DNA of 64,000 nucleotides from positions 62,001 to 126,000 of the forward strand of contig DIYJ01000009.1 in NCBI GenBank assembly GCA_002428995.1, given 5' to 3'. Below are positions 1 through 8,123 of this stretch, one piece after another. A program made the position numbers and the translations under genes. The notes under the pieces were generated by a model. The model saw nothing but the letters and a program-made list of their open reading frames with translations. It made no database searches and was not told where the DNA came from. Source of the DNA: Flavobacteriales bacterium UBA6057. Lineage in GTDB: Bacteria > Bacteroidota > Bacteroidia > Flavobacteriales_G > Salibacteraceae. Each line of letters opens with the position of its first letter. Position 1 is the first letter of the stretch.

Positions 1-765
1 ACTGGAGATAAGAGCAAGTACCTTGTACCATTGTCTCGACACATCCTGGTTCAGGAGAATGACTTCGTGAAGGCCGGTCAACCATTGTCTGATGGTGCGA
101 TCACTCCTTCTGACATTCTCGCGATCATGGGACCAACAGCGGTTCAGGAATACCTCGTGAATGAAATTCAGGAAGTATACCGACTGCAGGGTGTGAAGAT
201 CAACGACAAGCACTTCGAGGTGATCGTTCGCCAGATGATGCGTAAGGTTGACATCGTAGATCCGGGAGACACTAAGTTCCTCGAAGCTCAGATCGTCAAT
301 AAGATCGACTTCATCCAGGAAAACGACCGCATCTTCGGAATGAAGGTAGTGGCAGATCCAGGAGAATCAGAAGTGATGAAAGCTGGACAGATCATCTCAG
401 CGCGCAAGCTGCGAGATGAGAACTCCATGCTCAAGCGCAGAGACAAGCAAGGCGTAGAAGCGAGGGATGCGATTCCTGCAACAGGACGTACCGTGCTTCA
501 GGGTATTACCCGTGCTTCGCTGCAAACGGAAAGCTTCATCTCCGCTGCATCCTTCCAGGAAACTACGAAGGTGCTGAACGAAGCTGCTGTAAACGGAAAG
601 CAAGACTTCCTGAAAGGCCTGAAGGAAAATGTGATCGTTGGTCACTTGATTCCAGCAGGAACCGGTTTGAAGCCTTACAGAAACCTCATCGTGGGCAACC
701 AGGAAGAATACGATCAAATGGTCGGAAACTCTTCCAGCGCCATCCTTGACGAGGTTAATTCCTAA
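1..765 (+). CDS. rpoC: DNA-directed RNA polymerase subunit beta', C-terminal part (5' truncated by window)
   Basis: The reading frame is open from base 1 and ends at TAA 763-765, so only about the last 254 residues of this very large subunit are present. The sequence matches the conserved C-terminal part of beta': the stretch around SDGAITPSDIL, the VRQMMRKV segment, the GRTVLQGITRASLQTESFIS block and the FQETTKVLNEAA block, ending in IPAGTG and a short acidic tail. The TTG at 31 is not a start; the frame continues upstream with TGDKSKYLVP. Beta' forms the catalytic clamp of RNA polymerase. It lies 6 nt before the DUF3467 gene, with which it probably shares a transcript. Very confident. Confidence 0.97.
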   Translation, partial: TGDKSKYLVPLSRHILVQENDFVKAGQPLSDGAITPSDILAIMGPTAVQEYLVNEIQEVYRLQGVKINDKHFEVIVRQMMRKVDIVDPGDTKFLEAQIVNKIDFIQENDRIFGMKVVADPGESEVMKAGQIISARKLRDENSMLKRRDKQGVEARDAIPATGRTVLQGITRASLQTESFISAASFQETTKVLNEAAVNGKQDFLKGLKENVIVGHLIPAGTGLKPYRNLIVGNQEEYDQMVGNSSSAILDEVNS

Positions 766-771
766 TCCGAT

Positions 772-1092
772 ATGGCAGAGGAAAAAGATCAGAAGCAGCT
801 GAGCATCGAGCTGAGCGAAGAGGTGGCTGAGGGGAATTACTCCAATCTGGCCATCATCACACACTCCAATGCGGAGTTTGTGATCGACTTCGTGAGCATG
901 ATGCCCGGTACGCCTAAAGCCAAGGTTAAGTCCAGGATCATCCTGACTCCAACTCATGCAAAGCGTCTGCTAAAGGCGCTGAACGAGAACGTGAAAAAGT
1001 TCGAGTCGCTGCACGGAGAAGTGGAAGACATCGATCAAGGAGGAACACCTCCTTTTCCGATGACCTTCGGAGGTCCCGCGGGTCAAGCCTAA
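772..1092 (+). CDS. DUF3467 family protein
   Basis: A 106-residue protein matching DUF3467: the core YSNLAIITHSNAEFVIDF followed by PKAKVKSRIILTPTHAKRLL. It is a small cytoplasmic protein with an acidic N-terminus and a Gly/Pro-rich tail. Genes of this family commonly sit directly after rpoC in Bacteroidota, and here the gap is only 6 nt, so the two are almost surely co-transcribed. The molecular function is not known; the placement hints at a link with transcription, but that is inference. A strong terminator follows. Confidence 0.9.
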   Translation: MAEEKDQKQLSIELSEEVAEGNYSNLAIITHSNAEFVIDFVSMMPGTPKAKVKSRIILTPTHAKRLLKALNENVKKFESLHGEVEDIDQGGTPPFPMTFGGPAGQA

Positions 1093-1112
1093 GCGAGCTG
1101 ATATAGAATAGA

Positions 1113-1146
1113 AAAGGGCTGCATCTTTTGATGCGGCCCTTTTTGG
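1113..1146 (+). terminator. Rho-independent terminator after rpoC-DUF3467
   Basis: An 11-bp stem (AGGGCTGCATC / GATGCGGCCCT, one G-T pair) with a TTTT loop, followed by a run of T. It lies about 20 nt after the DUF3467 stop and closes the rpo transcript. Confidence 0.9.
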
Positions 1147-1212
1147 TTTAAGGATCAAAGAGTAAGGATCAAAGTAGGGTTGACGAACCTATTCCTTAGA
1201 ATGAGTCTTCCG

Positions 1213-1980
1213 TTACCTTGAAACGTAAATCTCTATGTTGCAGCCATCTAATACGTGTTTGCCGCTTCTCCAGTTCTCCATGCGCTCTCCATCTACAAGG
1301 CATCTGTTGCGCACTAAGTTTGGGTTATCCGTCTGTTCTACTGTAAAGAACTGCACTTGCAGCGATTGAGACTCTGGCACCGTGTGCAGGCTTATGTTGG
1401 ATGCCCAGGTTTCATAACCATTGGAATTGATCTGAAGTGCAGGGGAATCAAAAACATCGTTTACGCGGAGGTACACCTCACTTGCACCATCGAGAAACCC
1501 TGATCCTGGAAGCACTCGAATAGAGTCAATGGTAATGTTGGTCGGTTCCAAGACCTCAACCCACACTGCGTGCTCTGTTTCTTCAGGGCGACACGGGCAG
1601 CGATTTACAGCCTCATCATAGTAATAGCTATCGTAGGAATTGACGTACTCACAGTCTGAAATGGTGACGAGTAGTGACTTCGTTCCAGGGCTATCAAAGA
1701 AAACTTGACGACCATTGTTAGAAAGACTGTCAGCTCCTGCAATCATTGTGTTGCCTTCAAAAGCTGCATGTCCAGAGCCGGACATCCATAGGGTCATACC
1801 TTCCCCCAACATTCCGTGATTTTTATCAAACTCGGTAAAATCTGGCCCTTCGTTCCCTCGGAAGTGCACAATGGATTCCTCCACAGTTTGCCGGTTGAAA
1901 CAAAAGTCATCGGGTCTGGAGCAGCCAGACAGGAGATGCCAGAATAAGATAGAAAGGGATAGGTGCAATAGGAGTTTCAT
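1213..1980 (-). CDS. Hypothetical lipoprotein
   Basis: A 255-residue protein with a lipoprotein signal peptide: a short basic start, hydrophobic core and lipobox LLSGC with Cys20. The mature part has a Cys pair and CPC motif near residue 120 and looks like a beta-rich extracellular or periplasmic domain (alternating hydrophobic strands, phrases such as LEPTNITIDSIRVLPGSG). I do not recognise a family. It stands alone: the next gene on its strand ends or starts more than 60 nt away and rpoC converges on it from the other side. Function unknown. Confidence 0.75.
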   Translation of the reverse strand: MKLLLHLSLSILFWHLLSGCSRPDDFCFNRQTVEESIVHFRGNEGPDFTEFDKNHGMLGEGMTLWMSGSGHAAFEGNTMIAGADSLSNNGRQVFFDSPGTKSLLVTISDCEYVNSYDSYYYDEAVNRCPCRPEETEHAVWVEVLEPTNITIDSIRVLPGSGFLDGASEVYLRVNDVFDSPALQINSNGYETWASNISLHTVPESQSLQVQFFTVEQTDNPNLVRNRCLVDGERMENWRSGKHVLDGCNIEIYVSR

Positions 1981-2047
1981 GATCGTAAAGACGGAGGTAA
2001 TAGGATAGGAGCAAGTTAGGACATTCGGCTTACTGTGCCAAGCATGC

Positions 2048-4357
2048 CTACTTCAATGCCTTGTCGTTGAAGAGAATGTATCCAAAGTGGAAGAGGAAGG
2101 TAAGGGGAGTTCTATCATCTACACTGATCTCTGGAACATTGTAGTAATAGTTCATCGCGAAGCTCACCGGACCCAGCGGGCTCTTGTAAACAGCGTTTGC
2201 TGTGGCAATGGTGTAGCGCCTTTCCCAGTTTTCATTTTCGATAGGCTCCAGGCTGATGTCATCCCTGGTTACAAAGCGATAAGGTTGGAAGATGTACCCC
2301 TCCAATCTCAGGTCTACATTCTTCGTGACGTTGATGATCACCTTGTGGCCTAATGCTACGTATTGGTAAGCGCGGAAGGATTCCAGAAACAGGGTTTGGC
2401 TCTCAGGAGTAGGCTGGAAAGCCGGAGAGCGCAGCGCACTGGCTGTGTAGTTAAGGAATAACTCCAGGTCAGAGTAGTGAGCTTCCAGGTAAACCCCAAG
2501 CCGCAGTGTACCGCTTTGCTTATAGTATGAATCATACTTGAGATTAAGATCCACCCAATCGTGAATTCTCCTGCGAACCAGCTGCTCATCTGAAGTCGTT
2601 CCCGGGTTGTAGGTCTCTTCGGCCTCTGTCACTCGAATAGAAGCGCTCAGGGCCGTTCCCCGGTTCGGATAGAGCTTGTCGTTCAAACTGTTCTTTTCGA
2701 AGCGGAGAGACGCTGTGCTACCCGCCAGTAAGGTGTTGTCTGTTACGTCATCCTGTCCGAAGTCACGGCTTTGGTAGTAATCATCCTTTAGCGAGATGAT
2801 TCCTGCGCCCAGCGTGAATCGCGTCTTATTCGAAAGCGCAAAGGAGGTGTTGATCTTTCCAAATCGCTCGTTCTGTATGAGAAACAAGGAGTTGTTATCC
2901 TCGAAGAATGTGGCCCGGCTTCGGAAGTAATTCCAGCGATTGATGACAATCTCAGGTTCAATGTAAATCGGGAAGCGAATCGGAATATCAAAGCGCGCCT
3001 TACCCAATACTGATGAGTAAAGCCTTCCGAAATAGGAGTTGGCGTAAAGGCTGATCCCTGTGCGGTTCAGCACATCATATCCGACACCGATGAATCCCGT
3101 GGTGATCGGTCGGGAGGCGATGTTACCGCCAAATTCGAGTGTCAGGTCCTTTTCTTTTCGGATGTTAAGGTTGAGGAGATAAGTTGAATCCGGCAGGAGG
3201 GTAGCGTAGGGATAAAGGCCCTTGATCTTATCATTCTCTGCAACTCGGTAATATCCGTTTTGCAGGTCTTCATAGGATGTGGTGGTGTCTCGTTGCGGAC
3301 GAATAATCTTGCGGATGTAGTTCGCTTGGGTTGTGGTAATACCCTCGAATCGGTAATCAGAAAACTTCAGCTCCGGCATTTTCTTTTGGAACTCTTGCCG
3401 TTTTTCATTCACCACCTTCTTGTGCACGCGTCTGTGAACCTTATCCTTGATGATCGGCATTTTCCTCATCGTAGCCGTGTAGCCTGAATCTACTTTGGAT
3501 TGGAGGTTGTCGAAGGAAAACGTTCCACCGTTCATCTCCGGCTCAATCAGCACGCAGCAATCGCCAATGAGCTCGTAATTCGTTTTACTCACCACCATGT
3601 TCCGTAGCTGCGACAGAAAATCATCCTGCCGCGGTGGAGCTTCGTTGGACGATACATTCGACCCGATGATCACTTCGGGATCAAATTCATCGCGCATCAC
3701 ATCGGTAGGAAAGTTGTTGTAAAGTCCACCATCAAAAAGCAGTTTTCCGTCCAGGGTCAGCGGCTGGAGGTAAAGCGGATAGCTCATGCTCGCTCTCACC
3801 GCTTTGTTCACGTTTCCCTTATCAAAGACCACCGTTTTTTTGTTCTCAATGTCCGCTGCCACGCAGCGGAAGGGGATGAAGAGCTGGTCAAAATCGTAGT
3901 TGGCAGCAGCACTGGGCGGATCGAGGATCTTCATCAGTTCCAGATCAAGTGCTACAGGATTGATGACACTGGTCGGGATGCTGGTTTCCAGAAAGGTTGA
4001 GTCAGAAGAAAACTTGATCTCGATCCACGAGGCATCCGGAGTAGGCTTGCGGAAGTAATAGATGTATTCCTCTTTGATTGCTCCGCGCGCCATTTCCTGG
4101 AATTCCTTGCTGGTGAGCAAAAACTCGATTTGCTCAGGCGAGTACCCGGAAGCGTACAGAGCTCCAACCATTGCACCAATAGAGGTGCCGGCTATGTAAT
4201 CAATCGGAATGGAGTTCGATTCGAGGGCCTTCAGCACACCAACGTGAGCGAGCCCATTGGCGCCACCTCCGCTAAAAACAACTCCAACTGTCTGTCCAAA
4301 AAGCAAAAAAGGAGAACAGAGCAGGAAAAACAGGGTGGCAAAACGCAGCGAGCGCAT
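2048..4357 (-). CDS. Patatin-like phospholipase with C-terminal BamA-type barrel
   Basis: A 769-residue secreted protein. After a signal peptide (residues 1-22) comes a patatin domain with the oxyanion loop GGGANG (30-35), nucleophile motif GTSIG (Ser59) and the dyad motif DGG (Asp209). Residues about 325-385 resemble a single POTRA-like domain and the remainder (about 390-769) is a beta barrel of the bacterial surface antigen (BamA/TpsB) type ending in an aromatic-rich strand. This matches the PlpD-type (type Vd) plan: a lipase tethered to its own outer-membrane barrel. The catalytic Ser/Asp pair is intact, so lipid hydrolase activity in the envelope is expected. The ATG lies 5 nt after a TAGTTTTG box. 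Confidence 0.93.
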   Translation of the reverse strand: MRSLRFATLFFLLCSPFLLFGQTVGVVFSGGGANGLAHVGVLKALESNSIPIDYIAGTSIGAMVGALYASGYSPEQIEFLLTSKEFQEMARGAIKEEYIYYFRKPTPDASWIEIKFSSDSTFLETSIPTSVINPVALDLELMKILDPPSAAANYDFDQLFIPFRCVAADIENKKTVVFDKGNVNKAVRASMSYPLYLQPLTLDGKLLFDGGLYNNFPTDVMRDEFDPEVIIGSNVSSNEAPPRQDDFLSQLRNMVVSKTNYELIGDCCVLIEPEMNGGTFSFDNLQSKVDSGYTATMRKMPIIKDKVHRRVHKKVVNEKRQEFQKKMPELKFSDYRFEGITTTQANYIRKIIRPQRDTTTSYEDLQNGYYRVAENDKIKGLYPYATLLPDSTYLLNLNIRKEKDLTLEFGGNIASRPITTGFIGVGYDVLNRTGISLYANSYFGRLYSSVLGKARFDIPIRFPIYIEPEIVINRWNYFRSRATFFEDNNSLFLIQNERFGKINTSFALSNKTRFTLGAGIISLKDDYYQSRDFGQDDVTDNTLLAGSTASLRFEKNSLNDKLYPNRGTALSASIRVTEAEETYNPGTTSDEQLVRRRIHDWVDLNLKYDSYYKQSGTLRLGVYLEAHYSDLELFLNYTASALRSPAFQPTPESQTLFLESFRAYQYVALGHKVIINVTKNVDLRLEGYIFQPYRFVTRDDISLEPIENENWERRYTIATANAVYKSPLGPVSFAMNYYYNVPEISVDDRTPLTFLFHFGYILFNDKALK

Positions 4358-4362
4358 GAGGT

Positions 4363-4370
4363 CAAAACTA
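4363..4370 (-). promoter_or_regulatory. Promoter -7 box (TAGTTTTG) close to start codon
   Basis: On the minus strand TAGTTTTG fits the Bacteroidota -7 consensus TAnnTTTG and is 5 nt from the ATG of the patatin gene, so transcription probably starts at or very near the start codon. No clear -33 TTTG was found. Confidence 0.5.
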
Positions 4371-4400
4371 TGAAACTTTGGAGGTCGCAGGCTGGATGAA

Positions 4401-5222
4401 TCAGGCCATTTCCAGTTCCTTTCGCAAGGATTGCAGGTATTCGGGCGTTTTTAACAAACGCGAGCCATACCATGAGAACAATTCTCCATCCACTTCTACG
4501 AAGCGCTGGTTCGGGAAGGTGTTTTTCAGTTGCTCCACGTGTTTCCCCTTAAAGGGAAATGGTTCGCTGGACAGGAGTACGAAGTCCGCATCCAATGCCT
4601 CTAGTTCTTCATTGGATAACGTTGGATAGCGGAGGTCAGTGACAGCATTTTCAAATCCTGCCCGCTTCAGCATTTCGTGGATGAAGGTGTCTGTTCCTGC
4701 GGCCATGATCGGATCTTTCCAGATCAGGTAGACCACGCGCAGAGCCTGTTTTGGAGCTGTGACATTGTGCAGCTTCTCGAATCCGGTACGGATGGATTGC
4801 ATCAAAGCTTTGGAAGCATCGTGACGAGTCGTCAATTGCCCAATGGTGCCAATCATATCCAGGGCAGAATCAAGGTCTTCTATCTGACTCACCCAGACGG
4901 GGCAATGCTCAGCAATTGCTTGAATGTCTTCTGCTGTATTCTCCTCCTTGTTGGCAATGACGAGGTCTGGCACAAGGTGTAGCAATACGTCAAGTTTCAC
5001 GTTCTTGGTGCCTCCAACCCTGGTTTTGTTACGGAACCATTTCTGAGGGTGAATGCAAAACTTTGTGATTCCCACTACTTCCTCCTCCAACTCAAGATCA
5101 GCCAGCAATTCCGTTTGTGACGGAACAAGGCTCACGATTCGCTTAGGAGCACGTTCCAATTCGATGGGGCGTCCCGTCTGATCTTTGCCTACCCAAAATG
5201 GAGTGTGAGACGCCTCCGGCAT
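4401..5222 (-). CDS. Cobalamin/helical-backbone metal receptor-like binding protein (BtuF fold), no signal peptide
   Basis: A 273-residue protein of the periplasmic-binding TroA/BtuF fold: the start of the domain reads APKRIVSLVPSQTELLADL, followed by VVGITKFCIHP and VGGTKNVKLDVLLHLVPDLV, all typical for cobalamin or iron-chelate receptors. Unlike true BtuF it has no signal peptide: the protein starts with a polar stretch and the frame offers no hydrophobic N-terminus, so it should be cytoplasmic. It lies 7 nt after the cystathionine beta-synthase gene on the same strand, which implies one operon; no transporter subunits are adjacent. Ligand unknown: vitamin B12 or another cofactor are possible, but not shown. 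Confidence 0.8.
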   Translation of the reverse strand: MPEASHTPFWVGKDQTGRPIELERAPKRIVSLVPSQTELLADLELEEEVVGITKFCIHPQKWFRNKTRVGGTKNVKLDVLLHLVPDLVIANKEENTAEDIQAIAEHCPVWVSQIEDLDSALDMIGTIGQLTTRHDASKALMQSIRTGFEKLHNVTAPKQALRVVYLIWKDPIMAAGTDTFIHEMLKRAGFENAVTDLRYPTLSNEELEALDADFVLLSSEPFPFKGKHVEQLKNTFPNQRFVEVDGELFSWYGSRLLKTPEYLQSLRKELEMA

Positions 5223-5229
5223 CCAACCA

Positions 5230-6591
5230 TCAGGACATTGCAGCCACCATATCGTGGCGGGTGATGATGTGGTAGCGTCCCTGGCCCAGTTCTACCAACA
5301 CCGCACCGTTGTTTGCATCAAAGTGCTTAGCAATGGAGTCGATAGGGTCAGAAGCCTGCACCACCGGAAAGGGAGCCTGCATGAAACCAGCGATGCTTTC
5401 GTCCCGTGCTTGTGCATTTGCCGTAAGAGCGGGCAGCAAGTGAGCTTCATCCACACTACCTACGAACTTTCCTTCCTCCACTACCGGCAGCTGAGAAACA
5501 CCGTATTTGCGCATCAGCGCTACCGCATTGTGCATGGGTTCTCCGGAGTTTACAGTGAGCAATGGCAAATCCTTGTGTGATGCGATCAGATCTCTTGCAA
5601 CGTGGTTCTCCTCGTTGAGGAAACCGCGCGCGCGCATCCAGTCGTCATTGTAGACTTTGCCTACGTAGCGTGAACCATGATCATGGAACAGAACGACTAC
5701 CACTGAATCTTCATTCAGTTCATCCTTCAACTGTCGCAAACCCTGGAAAGCTGAGCCGCAGGAATATCCCAGAAGCAGGCCTTCTTTCTTCGCCAATTCT
5801 CTGGTTGCGAGGGCGCCATCGCGGTCCGTAACTTTCTCAAAGTGATCGATGAGGCTGAAGTCAACGTTCTTCGGCAGAATGTCTTCTCCAATGCCCTCGG
5901 TGATGTAGCTGTAAATCTCCTTTTCGTCAAACTCTCCGGTTTCGTGGTACTTCTTAAACACTGAACCGTAGGAGTCAACACCCCAAATCTTAACGTTTGG
6001 ATTCTTTTCCTTCAGGTATTTCGCCACACCTGAAATGGTTCCACCAGTACCTACACCCACAACAAAGTGTGTGATTTTACCATCCGTTTGTTCCCAGATT
6101 TCAGGTCCGGTGCTCTCGTAATGTGCAATGGCGTTGGCCGGGTTGTCGTATTGGTTCACCCAGAAAGAGTTTTCAATCTCCTTGTTCAGGCGTTCAGCTA
6201 CCGAGTAATACGATTCCGGATGATCAGGCGCTACGTTGGTTGGGCAAACGTGCAATTCAGCTCCCATCGCTTTCAAAACATCCATCTTTTCCTTACTCTG
6301 CTTGTCGCTCAGGGTACAAATCAGTTTGTACCCTTTTACGATGGCTGCAAGCGCAAGGCCCATCCCAGTGTTTCCGCTGGTGCATTCGATGATCGTTCCA
6401 CCGGGCTTCAGTCTGCCATCTTCTTCCGCAGCTTCCACCATTCGAAGTGCCATTCGGTCTTTCACACTATGCCCCGGGTTGAAATACTCTACCTTGGCAA
6501 GTACGGTTCCGGGGATGTCTTCAGCGATCTTATTCAGCTTGATCATCGGGGTGTTTCCGATGGCCTCTAAAATGTTGTTCTTGATGTTCAT
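5230..6591 (-). CDS. Cystathionine beta-synthase (PLP domain plus CBS pair)
   Basis: A 453-residue protein. Residues 1-325 form a fold-type II PLP enzyme: the PLP lysine is Lys44 in HSVKDR, the substrate loop is SGNTG (72-76), and the phosphate loop is GTGGTISG (181-188). Residues about 330-453 carry two CBS motifs (around MHNAVALMRKYGVSQLPVV and SIAKHF...GAVLVE), as in eukaryotic-type cystathionine beta-synthase. It condenses serine (or O-acetylserine) with homocysteine to cystathionine, or may act as cysteine synthase. Likely transcribed from a TACCTTCG box about 20 nt upstream, together with the downstream binding-protein gene. Confidence 0.92.
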   Translation of the reverse strand: MNIKNNILEAIGNTPMIKLNKIAEDIPGTVLAKVEYFNPGHSVKDRMALRMVEAAEEDGRLKPGGTIIECTSGNTGMGLALAAIVKGYKLICTLSDKQSKEKMDVLKAMGAELHVCPTNVAPDHPESYYSVAERLNKEIENSFWVNQYDNPANAIAHYESTGPEIWEQTDGKITHFVVGVGTGGTISGVAKYLKEKNPNVKIWGVDSYGSVFKKYHETGEFDEKEIYSYITEGIGEDILPKNVDFSLIDHFEKVTDRDGALATRELAKKEGLLLGYSCGSAFQGLRQLKDELNEDSVVVVLFHDHGSRYVGKVYNDDWMRARGFLNEENHVARDLIASHKDLPLLTVNSGEPMHNAVALMRKYGVSQLPVVEEGKFVGSVDEAHLLPALTANAQARDESIAGFMQAPFPVVQASDPIDSIAKHFDANNGAVLVELGQGRYHIITRHDMVAAMS

Positions 6592-6707
6592 GTTGCGCTG
6601 TTCTTAGCGGCTGCGAAGGTATCAATATGCACGCGCTGAAGATGCCCAAATGTGGAAGATATGATGGTAAAATCATGTTCTGAATACTTCGCAGAAAAGG
6701 CTTGTAT

Positions 6708-7931
6708 TCAGTTGAATCGGATGGTCTTCACCGGATCGATCTTACTGATCACCAGTGTTGGAAGGAACATCATGATCGTGCAAACAAGGAAGCTGCCCAG
6801 GTTAAGCAGTAGAATGGATGTCACATCAAACAGAACCGGTACGTGATCGATGTAATAAGAAGCCTTGTCCAGCTTCATGAGGTGGAATTCTTGTTGCAAG
6901 AAGCCCAGTCCTAATCCCAGAGCATTGCCGATCATCAAGCCTGTGAAAATCAGGTAAGCCGCATTGAGGATAAAGATTCGCTGTATGCGTCCATTTACCG
7001 CCCCCATGGATTTCAGCAGGCCAATCATGGAAGTGCGATCTAAGATGAGCACCAGCAGGGCCGAAATCATATTGATCACCGACACCAGAATCATGAGCAA
7101 CAAAATGACCCTCACGTTGATATCCTGAAGTTCCAACCAACCAAAGATCTCCATGAACTGATCGGTGATTTTAAGGGTGTTGAATTCGTAGCTGATGTGG
7201 TCGCGAACAATCAAGTCGAGTTTGTCCAGATCGTTGAACGAGTGGAGCACCACTTCGTAGCCGGCTACCAAGGCTTCATCCCAGTTGTTCAGTTTCTGAA
7301 CATGCCGGATGTCACACAGGAAAATGCTCCCGTCAAATTGCTCCATGCCGCTTTCGTAGATGCCACCGATCACAAAGCGCCTTTTGCGTTCCTTTTGATC
7401 CTGGACAAAGGTCACTGTCACCTTGTCGCCCAATTCCAGCCTGAGGCGGTCCACGATGTATTTTGAGATAACGATGCTGTCCGATTTCTTGTTCGAATTC
7501 CACAGGAAGCGCTCACCAGCAATCATGTTGCGCGAGAAGAAATCATCCGTGAAGGAACTGTCTATGCCTTTTGCTATGATGCCCTGGATCTCGCCATTGT
7601 GCGACACAATTCCGCTCTTGTAGGCAAAGGGATGAATGCTTTTGACCGCAGGCTCGCTCTGTATCGCTTCCAGGAATTCCTGATCACGATTCATAGGCCT
7701 TACGCCCAATGTGTTTTGAGGATTGTAGAGGGTGATTTGCAGGTGCGATCCAAAGCTGATCACCTTTTGGCGGATTTCGGATTGGAAACCGTTCACAATG
7801 GAAACCGCCAGGATCATAACGGCCATACCAATAGCAATGCCCGCCACTGCAATGCGAATGATGGCGTTACTGTTGCGACCAGCGCCTTTGCCACTGATCA
7901 TCTTTCGCGTTATGAACCACTCTAAATTCAT
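6708..7931 (-). CDS. LolC/LolE-type ABC transporter permease (FtsX/MacB family)
   Basis: A 407-residue inner-membrane protein with the lipoprotein-releasing permease plan: a first membrane helix at about 24-50, a large periplasmic MacB-like domain (about 50-260), then three helices at about 271-296, 313-340 and 370-396. The motif NGFQSEIRQKVISFGSHLQI after TM1 is typical of LolC/LolE. It should work with an ATPase (LolD) to extract lipoproteins from the inner membrane, but no ATPase gene lies in this window. No upstream neighbour on its strand; the divergent NamZ-like gene begins 192 nt away, and that gap holds no supported gene. Confidence 0.85.
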   Translation of the reverse strand: MNLEWFITRKMISGKGAGRNSNAIIRIAVAGIAIGMAVMILAVSIVNGFQSEIRQKVISFGSHLQITLYNPQNTLGVRPMNRDQEFLEAIQSEPAVKSIHPFAYKSGIVSHNGEIQGIIAKGIDSSFTDDFFSRNMIAGERFLWNSNKKSDSIVISKYIVDRLRLELGDKVTVTFVQDQKERKRRFVIGGIYESGMEQFDGSIFLCDIRHVQKLNNWDEALVAGYEVVLHSFNDLDKLDLIVRDHISYEFNTLKITDQFMEIFGWLELQDINVRVILLLMILVSVINMISALLVLILDRTSMIGLLKSMGAVNGRIQRIFILNAAYLIFTGLMIGNALGLGLGFLQQEFHLMKLDKASYYIDHVPVLFDVTSILLLNLGSFLVCTIMMFLPTLVISKIDPVKTIRFN

Positions 7932-8123
7932 TTCGAGATCGCCTCGATGTGTACCTCTCTGCGAAGCTGGGCAAAAAGTTTGAAGGTTGGGATGATTCGT
8001 CTCGCAAGCAAAATGGCAATGCGAGAGTCATTCAAGGATTCAAGAGAATTCGATCTCAGGGGCTTGTTGATAACATGTCTGATTCAGAGCCGATTGGCAT
8101 GCTTTCAGCAAGAGATTTGCAAC

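Noticed and set aside
397..957. 186-codon minus-strand frame opposite rpoC and the DUF3467 gene
   Set aside because: It is antisense to two well-conserved genes, with no family resemblance and no promoter; a codon-bias shadow.
5021..6650. Cobalamin or SAM riboswitch for the cystathionine beta-synthase operon
   Set aside because: The leader before 6591 is short and has neither a B12-box nor a SAM-type core.
7932..8102. Possible remnant of an upstream gene whose stop overlaps the permease ATG (minus strand)
   Set aside because: The frame is open for only about 57 codons, has no start codon and shows no similarity to rbfA or another expected neighbour.
7947..8123. 59-residue N-terminal extension of the NamZ-like protein
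   Set aside because: It would put a polar stretch before a good signal peptide at ATG 8124 and overlaps the likely promoter zone.
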